Origin: Fragum whitleyi
Taxonomy: Eukaryota > Mollusca > Bivalvia > Cardiida > Cardiidae
Direction: 5' to 3'
NCBI GenBank assembly: GCA_948146395.1
Contig: OX411543.1
Coordinates: forward strand, 26,118,026-26,182,025
DNA length: 64,000 nt
Shown: piece by piece, positions 30,641 through 40,500 of the stretch
How the letters are laid out: each line of letters begins with the position of its first letter
Numbering within the stretch: position 1 is the first letter of the stretch
Program-made: the position numbers and the translations under genes
The notes under the pieces: model-generated
The model's input: the letters and a program-made list of their open reading frames with translations, nothing else
Databases searched by the model: none
Told to the model about the DNA's origin: nothing

Positions 30641-30992
30641 AATCAATTTATGCTCAACCAACAATGGGAATGGAACTACATTTAACCATCAGACATAACT
30701 GACTGCCGATGCTTAAGTGTAGATCCATGATTCCAGATATACTAAAGGATACAACATGTACCATTGTTTTTCATCATCTACATCAAAAACCAATGATAAG
30801 ATGTTTTTTTAAACATACTTTGTTATTCTATAGCAGGGTTCATGTTTGACCCGTGAACCCTTGGCCTTGACCTGACTGCTTTCTAAAATCTTCATTTACT
30901 TAAATTTTACATGAGGCAAATTAAGGTTTCTACTTGTTACTTTGGGGCAGTTCCAGTGGAGCCATATTTGGTTTTCCTGGGCCTCAAGTTTT
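30641..30992. other. no recognisable feature
   Basis: Gap between two B elements; nothing supported. Confidence 0.35.
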
Positions 30993-30993
30993 T

Positions 30994-32817
30994 AGCTCCA
31001 CTGGCCGAAAGGCCAGCGGGCTATTGTCATGGCGAGGTGTCCGTCGTCCGTGCGTGCGTGCGTCCGTCCGTCCATCCGTAAACTTTTACTTTAAAAATCT
31101 TCTCCTCATAAAGTACTGGATGGATTCCAATCAAATTTCACAGGAATGTTCCTTGGGTGACCCTCTATCAGATTCCTTCAAAGATTTTTAATCGGTTGAA
31201 AATCATGGCTGTAGTGGGCGTGGCTAATTTCCATATATGGTAATAGGTGGCTTTTCTCAGAAACTAATCGATGGATATTTACCAAACTTCACATGAATTA
31301 TCCTTGAGTGGCCCTCTATCAGCCTACAAAAAATCATTGTGATCAGATGAAAAATATGTATTTTATGGGCGGAGGTCATTTCTCTATATGTTATATAGTG
31401 AAAACTTTGAAAATCATTTTCTCAGAATCTAGTTGATAGATATCAACCAAATTTTACATGAATGATACTTGAGTGACCCTTTATCAGTATAGCAAAAATT
31501 ATTGTGATCGGATGAAAAATGTGTTTTTTATGGGCGGAGGTCATTTCTCTATATGTTGTATAGTGAAAACTTTGAAAATCATTTTCTCATAACCTAATTG
31601 ATAGATATCAACCAAATTTTACATGAATGATACTTGAGTGACCCTTTATCAGTATAGCAAAAATTATTGTGACCGGATAAAAAATATATATTTTATGTGT
31701 GGAGGTCATTTCCCTATATGTTATATAGTGTAAACTTTGAAAATCATTTTCTCAGAACCTAATTGATAGATATCAACCAAATTTTACTAGAATGATTCTT
31801 TAGTGATCCTTTATCAGTCTATTAAAAAATATTGTGATCAGATCAAAAATATGTCTTTTATGGGCAGAGGTCATTTCTTCATATATAGGGTAAAACAAAC
31901 TATCCTGAAAGGTTAAACAGATGGATTAGATATCATGGAAATTTTATTTCTGTGAAGTTGTATCAGTCTGCAAAAAAATATTTGATTAGATGAACAGCAT
32001 ATTTTTTTTTTATTGGTAGAGGGTATTATAACATATAAAGTGAATATTTGATTACCCTTTTGGTATCTTCTCAATGATGAATTTTCCTATACTTGTTAAA
32101 TTTAATAGGTGTAATGATTATAGATTAGAAGGAACAAAACCTTTTGTTGAAATTCAAATGTATAGAAACATTAGTTGAAATAAGTAGCCTGAGAATACCC
32201 ACTCAGAATTGGTAAGTTTAGTTGAACGAAGGGTGAATCTGCACAGAGTGTAAAATGATGTTCTTACCTCCTGACATTCAGAGTGGGGTAGAAAGAGTTG
32301 AGTTTACTGCACTCTAAGGCATTGGGCAGAATAAATATATTGGATTGAATATTTTACTTCTTACTATAATTAGTTAGAATTTTGTTTTGATGACAAAGAA
32401 TTGTGAAGTAACATCTTTTAGTAGTGTTTAATTAAAAGTGAAAAGATCTACAATCAAAATTTTGCAGACCAACACCAGTATATTGTGCAGTAACATTCTG
32501 TTATTTTTGAAATTCTTATATTTGGATTTTAACAAAATATCACTAGAATGATCCTTGGGTGACCCATTATCAGACTGCACAAAATTATTGTGATTAAATG
32601 AAAAATATTTGTGTAACAGGTAGAGGTCAATTTTGTTATTCACTGATCATGAGTTTTTTATGCAGAAATATTTCAGCATATGACCCTTATTTACTTGAAA
32701 TAAACATTCACTCATTCATTCACTTCGATTCTCATTTAAACAGCTTTATCATCCTCTAATAGTCATTATTTGGATATTCAGGCCTGTGGAGCGAATCAGG
32801 CGCTCAAGCGCCTCTAG
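30994..32817 (+). repeat. B-family element, longest complete copy
   Basis: Head TTTTTAGCTCCACTGGCCG with AAAGGCCAGCGGGCT. The (CGTC/CGTG)n tract is at 31039-31077. Core units are spaced 165 bp (TGGGCGG-type marks at 31366, 31531, 31696). Near 32155-32400 the core is interrupted by unrelated sequence. The tail is GGCCTGTGGAGCGAATC, then GGCGCTCAAGCGCC, then TCTAG. Confidence 0.8.
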
Positions 32818-32857
32818 TTCTTGTTTGATATGTAATGAAGTGGAAACTTTAAAATCA

Positions 32858-33100
32858 TTATACCCTCCAAAACTATGTTTGTGCGTTATGTAGTAGTCAG
32901 ATTGTCAGTCAGTCTATCCTTCCATTGGTTGGTTGGTCGGTCGGTCTATCTGTCTGTCAGTCTAGCATTTTTGTGTTGGCTCAATGTCTAAGCAATGCAA
33001 CTAATTGGCAGATTTCATTGAAACTTTACTAGTTTATAGGCCCTTTGATGAAAAATGGCTTTTCATTCTGGACAAGCACCTGTAGGGGGGTATTAGTCAG
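32858..33100 (+). repeat. P-family repeat, copy 2
   Basis: TGGTTGGTCGGTCGGTC-type tract, then GGCCCTTTGATGAAAAATGG, TTTCATTCTGGACAAGCACC and GTAGGGGGGTATTAGTC. Matches 47590-47855 closely at the 3' side. Confidence 0.6.
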
Positions 33101-33392
33101 TCTAGTTAACCCAGAATGTAGCATGTATATCAACTAAATTCAACCTGAGTGATCCATGGGTGATGCTACAAAATATAATTCAATGACATGAAAAACATTA
33201 CTCTGAAATATGCACGGGTATTAGGTGGCGGCGCACAGTACATGACGCTAGCGATGTTGTGGAAAATTGAGACATTTGATGTTGTGTAATTTAGCTTGCC
33301 ACAGCTGTTATTCATGGAAGAAGTAGGAGTTTAGTGCTCCTATAAATAAGATGTGTGTTTATGGTTTTTAATAAAGGAAAATGGAATGATAA
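33101..33392. other. B core scrap and unassigned DNA
   Basis: The first 110 bp have weak B-core words (CCAGAATGTAGC, TGATCCATGGGTGA). The rest, with a CpG-richer patch at 33225-33260, is unassigned. Confidence 0.35.
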
Positions 33393-33510
33393 AAAATCAA
33401 AGATCTCATAATGTTATTTCTAAGTAAATCGGGGATATGATCCAGAGACAGAAAATCAAAGATCTCGTAATGTTATTTCTTAGTAAATCGCCGATATCTT
33501 CCAGAGACTC
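33393..33510. repeat. 59 bp tandem duplication
   Basis: AAAATCAAAGATCTC begins at 33393 and again at 33452. Both units continue through TAATGTTATTTCT and AGTAAATCG to CCAGAGAC with a few changes. Confidence 0.8.
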
Positions 33511-33932
33511 GGCAATTGACGTTCCTACAGTTGCTTAGATAAGTTTCTGTCTGTCCATTCTTCCTCTTATCTCCCCGCACACCGAAGGGTCTTTACTGAT
33601 GAAAATAAAGTATTTAGTAGAATAAATCATTCCCTGTCAGCATGACAAGTATTTGATTTATTTATCTGAATTTTTACTAAATTTGAATAGAATGATTAAA
33701 TATCAGAATTCCCAGCATACATTCGACGTCATCTAGAACATTCCAAAACACCACCGGCCACATTTTAAACGAACCTCACCAAAAAAATCTACAGTCAAAT
33801 TATTTCAAATTAAGACAAGGTATACATAATACTTATCCCAACAACTCAATTAATTTTCAGGGTTTTCAACAGTTGGAAAAGAGAAAATATTTACCAAAGA
33901 AGATAAAATATATGAATTATTCTATCTGCTGC
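33511..33932. other. no recognisable feature
   Basis: No supported gene or repeat. Confidence 0.4.
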
Positions 33933-34556
33933 ACCGGGTACTTGTTACCATGACATTTTATATGGCAGATGCACAAGCACTGTGTTCGATAACCATGAAT
34001 TGAATTCCGACAGCGAATGATACCGAATTTAGTTTAATTGGATAATGAAGCAAATTTAAGCAGCATTTTCTCCACAATAAATCAAATATTCTGTTTACTT
34101 TGCTTTACAGAATCTTTAAAACCTTTTTCTTTCCATTGTTACCGGGTACTCGTTACCATGACATTTTATATGGCAGATGCACAAGCACTGTGTTCGATAA
34201 CCATGAATTGAATTCCGACAGCGAATGATACCGAATTTAGTTTAATTGGATAATGAAGCAAATTTAAGCAGCATTTTCTCCACAATAAATCAAATATTCT
34301 GTTTACTTTGCTTTACAGAATCTTTAAAACCTTTTTCTTTCCATTGTTACCGGGTACTCGTTACCATGACATTTTATATGGCAGATGCACAAGCGCTGTG
34401 TTCGATAACCATGAATTGAATTCCGACAGCGAATGATACGGAATTTAGTTTGATTGAATAATGAAGCAAATTTAAGCAGCATTTTCTCCACAATAAATCA
34501 AATATTCTGTTTACTTTGCTTTACCGAATCTTAAAAACTTTTTTCTTTCCATTGTT
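33933..34556. repeat. three tandem copies of a 208 bp unit
   Basis: The unit start ACCGGGTACT recurs at 33933, 34141 and 34349, exactly 208 bp apart. The first two copies are almost identical; the third has about ten changes. Each contains CATGACATTTTATATGGCAG and ATTGAATTCCGACAGCGAAT. No coding frame spans the array. Confidence 0.93.
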
Positions 34557-35179
34557 ATGATTGGTTATCTTTACACCTTTAATCAATTGTATCTCTTTTT
34601 GTTATGTCATTTTAAAAGATAATTTATAACTTATTATTGCCTAAAGGTCTGCCTTTCATTTGATAACAATTAATAGATGTTAATGAGTTCTCAACTTCCT
34701 TGTGAACCACTTTAAATAAAAAGCATAATAATATGAGAATTAGTTAGAAAGTTTGTGTTCAGTTGTTAGTTAAAATCTTTGTGTTCAGTAGAAACCTTGT
34801 GTTAAGTCAAGAACTTTGTCTTTTAGAACAGGACTCTCTTTGTGTTTTAGCTCTGTGGTTTGTTGGGACTACTCGAAGAACTCTTAGTGTCAAGAATTAA
34901 TATTTAACTCAGCTTAACTCAGCGTAAATTGGACTTTGTGTTTGTCTTATATCTGTTGTTGAATTGATTAGCTTTGTGGACTTTTGGACCTTTATCTATT
35001 CATAGCATTAAATTATAAAACTTCTCTTGTTTTCCTATTTCTCTATTACTTGAGCGACTCTTCCTTCCTAACATCAAAAAGCATGATCCGCAACAACTAC
35101 AACAGAGATCCCAAGTTATGAGTAGGTGTTTTTCTGCTCATAATAATTGCTTCAAAAAGAAATTTTTTGATGCAAAATC
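34557..35179 (+). other. possible solo LTR-like segment
   Basis: The segment is T-rich and C-rich toward its end (CTTCTCTTGTTTTCC, then GACTCTTCCTTCCTAACA near 35070). TGTTATG at 34553 could be the TG start and CTAACA the CA end. There is no partner LTR, primer site or polymerase domain, so the call is weak. Confidence 0.2.
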
Positions 35180-35545
35180 CAGATAATTTTTGAACAACCT
35201 TCGTACCAGAATAATCATTGTGCAGTTAAATTCTTTATATGTTAAATTTTTTATTTTTGGATTTCATCCAAAATTTCCCTGGAATAATCCTTATGTGACC
35301 CATTATCAGACTATCCAAAATTATCATTATTGTATGAAAAATATGTGTTTATCTGGCAGAGGTCAATTTTCTATATGTTATTCATTGATCATGATGTTTT
35401 CTTTGAAGAAATATTTCACAATATGACGCTTAAAAAACTTTTTTATTTGAAATAAACATTCACTGATTCATTCACCTCAATTCTCGTCTAAACATATCAG
35501 TAGATGCAGGCCTGTGGAGCAAATCAGCTGCTCAAGCAGCTCTAG
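35180..35545 (+). repeat. B-family 3' fragment
   Basis: Core words (GGATTTCATCCAAAATTTCC, CTGGCAGAGGTCAATTTTC) lead to the tail CAGGCCTGTGGAGC, then AGCTGCTCAAGCAGC, then TCTAG. No head. Confidence 0.65.
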
Positions 35546-35898
35546 TCTCAGAATGTAACTAATGGATATCAAACAAATTTCACTGGAATGATCCTTTACA
35601 ATTTTTACAAATATATTGTGATCAGATGAAAATGTGTCTTTTATTGGCAGAGGTCATTTCTTTAGTTGTTATATAGTGAAAACCTATCAGAATGCACAAA
35701 GTTATTGTGATTGGATGAAAAATATGTGTTTAACAGGCAAAGGTCAATTTTCAATATTTCTCATTGATCAAGTTTTTTGTTTACTTTGCAGGTCTTAAAA
35801 ATACTTATTTACTTGAAATAAAAATTCACTCATTCATTCACATCAATTTTTGTCCAATTCAGGCTGGTGGAGCAAAGCAGCTGCTCAAGCAGCTCTAG
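35546..35898 (+). repeat. B-family 3' fragment abutting an A head
   Basis: A second core-plus-tail piece directly follows the previous one and ends AGCTGCTCAAGCAGC then TCTAG at 35898. The head of the A element follows after TT. Confidence 0.65.
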
Positions 35899-35900
35899 TT

Positions 35901-36967
35901 AGCCCACCTGAGCACAAAGGTGAGCTATTATGATCACTCACCATCTGCTGTCCGTCCATTGTCCCTCCGTCCATTCCATCAACAATTTCTTTAAACACCC
36001 TTTCCTCATAGACCACTGGGCCATCAAGCTGAAACTTGGCAGGGATGTTCCTTGGGTGAATCTCTTTACTATTTGTTAAAAGAATTTAATTTCATGAAAA
36101 ACTCTGGTTGCCATAGTAACTGAAAGGCTGAAAAATGCCAAAAATCATAGAAAAAATTCTTCTCCTCCTAAACCACTCAGCCAATCAAGCTTAAACTTGA
36201 CAGGGATGTTCCTTGGGTGATGCTTTTCAAAAGTTGTTAAAAAAAATTAAATTTCATCAAAAACCCAGGTTTCCATGGTAATGTAAAGGCTGAAAAATGG
36301 TAGAAATTGCCAAAAAATCTTAGAAAAAATCTTCTTCTAAATCACTTGGCCAATCAAACTGAAACTTGGTAGGGATGTCCTTGGTGAAGCTCTTTAAAAG
36401 CTGTATATAGAATTAAATTTCATGGAAAACTCTTGTTTCCATGGTTATGAAGAGGCTAAAAAATTGCCAAAATTGTCAAAGTCTTAACCCTTTTCATACT
36501 GACCCCTGGAATACTCCTGCTTTGGCAGGAGGCATAGCCAAAGATCAGCCTACCTGATCTCTGTCGATACCACCTGATTTTCCTTTATAGTTGAGATAAG
36601 TTTGAAAAATTATATTTTCACAATAAAAACTGACTCACATACCAGTAATTTCAGCACTTTCATTTTATGCATTTTTGCCAAGGATTTTTATTCAGCATGA
36701 CAAGGGTTAAGGTTCTTAAGGTGTAGGTCTACTTAAGTTGTTAAATAAATTCAATTCCATCAATAAAATTGGTTTGCCATGGAAAGAGAAAGGTTGAAAA
36801 TTTACAAAAAATTAAAATATCTAAATAGAGTAGGACAAAATTAAAGTCTATTTCTTTCAATACAATCCTATATGTACATCAAACAATCTAAGGTATTCAT
36901 AACAAAATTGACAAGTTATGAGTTGACTTACTCAGGTGAGCGATTGAGGACCATCATGGTCCTCTTG
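35901..36967 (+). repeat. A-family element carrying a nested C MITE
   Basis: Head AGCCCACCTGAGCACAAAGG (hairpin arm shortened), GTCCGTCCATTGTCC tract, core units with CAATCAAGCTGAAACTTGGC and AGGGATGTTCCTTGGGTGA. The tail is TTACTCAGGTGAGCG, then AGGACCATCATGGTCC, then TCTTG. The core is interrupted at 36484-36710. Confidence 0.8.
36484..36710 (+). mobile_element. C-family MITE nested in the A element
   Basis: 227 bp with TTAA at both edges. The left end is TTAACCCTTTTCATACTGAC (decayed) and the right end TTCAGCATGACAAGGGTTAA (intact). The surrounding A core resumes with GGTTCTTAAGGTGTAGGTC, similar to the uninterrupted A core at 52378-52396. Confidence 0.8.
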
Positions 36968-37069
36968 TAGAAATTTGTAAGGTTCAAAATAGGATGATTT
37001 CAGATTTTTGAGGGTCAAAACCCTAGTTTAATGGTCAATCACATACCCTGATATCGTTGATTCCACATT

Positions 37070-37122
37070 GTGGGGAAAGGAGAAATTGCTTGTTACAAGC
37101 AATTTCTTCTTTTTCCATAATG
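37070..37122. repeat. E-family hairpin core
   Basis: GGAAAGGAGAAATTGCTTG pairs with CAAGCAATTTCTTCTTTTTCC. The same hairpin centres the E elements at 44464, 45724 and 47965. The outer E ends are not seen here. Confidence 0.6.
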
Positions 37123-37202
37123 TCTCCCTTATGGAAATCGAAATCTAAATAGGAGAATTAGTTTTTTGAAATGAAAGATTAAGAAATAAGGTTTACCAAT
37201 GA

Positions 37203-37281
37203 CTAAAGGCCTGAAGGACCTTAAGATGGTAGCCACCACCAGTCCTTTATGAAATCCACAGGTCTTAGGCGTAAGGACTGG
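37203..37281. repeat. short inverted repeat before gene 2
   Basis: ACCACCAGTCCTTTA near 37236 is mirrored by TAAGGACTGGTGTTAGT near 37274. It lies about 50 bp before the leader splice site and has no known role. Confidence 0.35.
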
Positions 37282-37325
37282 TGTTAGTGTTTAACTTTGC
37301 TTATGTAACATTGTCTTGTTGTTTC

Positions 37326-37327
37326 AG
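37326..37327 (+). promoter_or_regulatory. candidate 3' splice site, leader of gene 2
   Basis: ATTGTCTTGTTGTTTCAG precedes GTCATGAAAG. A 17-codon upstream frame starts at 37331 and stops at 37381. If this acceptor is used, the 5' leader exon before the gene 2 ATG is 233 nt. Confidence 0.45.
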
Positions 37328-37560
37328 GTCATGAAAGTTCAGAAGCAATCCAGAAATGACAAGAGCAAAGGTTACACATGATTGGATTTGATGAATTTGA
37401 ACACTATTGATGCTAGTTTGCCTCAAGTTTTGGATATTCACTCCTAGAATGATGTACAATCATTTCAAAACATGACTTTATGGAAAAAAATAGTAAGCAT
37501 TTTTCCAATGAGCAGTACTGCTTTTGATAATTTGATAGCTTGCGAATTTCGTCCTTATTT

Positions 37561-40500
37561 ATGTCTTGTTTAGAGGAAAGGGCTGTTCCAAAACATTTAG
37601 AAATGGAGGATACAGCACTGAAAGAAGAAGTCACTGTTACAACAGAAAACTGTGATGCACATTTGAATGACACTGATTCACCCTATTTAGCAAAAAACAA
37701 TTTCCTATGTGATGAATGTGGAAAATCCTTTACTACTGAAAACTGCCTTTCTGTTCACTTAAATGCTCATAAATTTGCTGATCATAAAAGTTTACACAAG
37801 TGTGACATATGTAATGAAATGTTCCAGGGAAAAGCCTCCCTTGCTATTCATAGACGTTTCCATCAGAAACAATTTCGGTGTGGAGAATGTGGGGATTGGT
37901 TTACCAAGAAGATGAACCTTGATGGCCATAAACTTATTCATGAAGGAAGACAACCTTATAAATGTGATACTTGTGGAGAAGAATTTCGTTTTAAAAGTCT
38001 TTTGATATATCATACAAGGGATCATACTGGGGAAAAATTATTTGAATGTAACATCTGCGGTTTAAAAGTAAAAACTAAAGGAACTTTGAAAATGCATTTG
38101 GTGTTACATACTGGTGGAAGAAATTTCAAATGTGATATTTGCTTGAAAACATTCAGGTTTAGAAGACATCTTGTTGCTCACATCAAGACCCATACTAAAC
38201 TGATGCCAGTTACATGTGAAATATGTAATGCATCATTCGCCTCCAAACAGTCTTTAAAAGTACATATGACTAGACACTTTGAAACAAAAAAGTTTAGATG
38301 TGAACTTTGTCTGCAAGGTTTTGATAGGAGATATAAATTAGTTAATCATAAAGAATACCATATTGCTGCCAATGAATGGAAATGTCTAGAGTGTGGGACA
38401 ATATTTGAAGACAATGCTTCATTAATTTCTCATGAAGAAAAAAGTCATAAAACTTCTCAAAAAAAATTAGTGTCTCAAAATAGTATTCCAAATGTTTGTT
38501 ACTTGTGTGGTCAACATGTTACAACCAAAAAGAGACTGAAAGAACACAGGAAGATGCACATAGCCAAAGATAGTTGGAAATGTCTGACTTGTGATGAATT
38601 TTTTTCAAGTAGAACTTTGTTATTTACCCATAGAAAGAAAAGTCATAGATGGAAATGTCGTAATGACAAATTCTCATATAAATGCGAATATTGTGAAAAA
38701 AACTTTTCTACAAAAGGAAATTTGAACATACACAACAGGTTCCACGTTGGTCAAAACAAATGGAAATGTTTACGATGTGGAAAAATATTTTCTGACTTTG
38801 ATACACTACATTTTCATGGAAAGACAAACCATCTGATAAAACATCACAAAGATACTATCCATTACAAAGGTTATTATACACGGAAGAAACATCACAAAGA
38901 TACTATCCATCACAAAGGTCATTATACACAGAAGAAACGTAAGATTAACCTAAGCAATAAAGGTCGATTGTACAAACAACATATGAAAAAGAATAAAGTA
39001 AACACTGATCAAAATGGAAGAAAAGGGCTTTATTGCAAAACCTGTGGTTTTAGGGTTGCCAATGGTTATCATATGAGAAGTCATTGTCTCCTTTTTCACT
39101 TGAATAGGTCTCCTGCTTATCTCTGCACTCAATGTGGAAAACACTTTTCTACAAGAAGGGCTCTTAAGACACACTCTGTAACTTGTAAGTGCAAGGCAGC
39201 TTTAAAGAATAAATGTTCAAAGTGTTATTTGGTATTTAATAGTAGAATACATCTGCTTCTTCATAATAGAACTCATGAGGATAGCTTGCATTATAAATGT
39301 AATAGTTTCAGAAAAAATCTGTTCTTCGAGTCAGAATTCTTGAATGCAAATGAAAAGTGCTTTTTTCAGTGTCACATCTGCTTTGCTAAGTTTACTCACA
39401 AGACTTTTTTAAAATACCATGTCCAAATGCATAACAAAAACATTAAATGTGAAATATGCGGTACAGATTTTCGGTCAATTCACTCTTTGCTTCTCCATAA
39501 AAAGAGCCATGTTTTTAGGAAACAAATGAGATGCTCATACTGCTTTAAATTGTTTAATCACAGAGTTTGTTATGAATACCATCTGAAATGTCACAAATTG
39601 AAAAAGAAAAAGCATAGGTGTAAATTGTGCAAAACTAGATTTGAAGCTAAAAGTGAAATGTTAGAACACATGAAAATAAAATCTTTCAAATGTCGATTCT
39701 GTCAAAAAAGGTTCCATGCAAGGAAATCTCTCAGAGCCCACAGAATGGTCCATATTTCCAAATATATTTGGAAGTGCAATGATTGTAAGAACATTTTCCC
39801 AGATAAGAGGGCATTAATCATCCATTACAATATTAACCATGGAATTTTGGGTAAACGAAAGAGAAAGACACTTCAAAATGAGTGTAGCAAATGTGGTCAA
39901 ATAGATGCACATAAAGAAATTTGCATGGCAAGATTTGTACACAAAAACTGCAAATGTAGCAAATGTTTGCAGCAAAAACCTCCCTTGACTCTTTGTCTTA
40001 AGAAAGATATAAGACTGAACAACTCTAAAGACAGTCAAAACAAGAACTATATAGAATTTAATACAGATGAATCACAAAAGGCATGTTGTACTGGGTGTGG
40101 AACCACTTTCAAATTCATGATCTCTCTACAGGAACATAATAGAAAATGGCATTGCAAATTTTCATGCTTTCATTGCAAGCTTGAATTTACTGGATCAAAG
40201 AATTATAAGAATCACATGAAAACACACGAGTTTAAATGTGGTATTTGCAAAGTTTCAATAAAAAAATATAGCCATCTTGAAAAGCATTTAATGATACATG
40301 AAGTTTATCACAAATGTAAAATCTGTGGACAATTGTTTGATGAAATAAATCGTTATAAAAACCATATTCTTGGTCATGAGGAGCACCCTGACCTTTTTCA
40401 ATATCATGAGATTCTTAAAGTGAATTGTGAATACTGTCTACTTGATTTTAAAAGTAAAGTAGATTTAGAAGAACACATGCAAGTGAGTCACACATCTATC

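Noticed and set aside
34557..35179. Definite solo LTR
   Set aside because: No matching partner, primer-binding site or target duplication could be shown. Kept only as a low-confidence note.
37540..37560. Longer N-terminus for gene 2 starting at 37540
   Set aside because: The first codon is TTG. The in-frame ATG at 37561 aligns with the gene 1 start.
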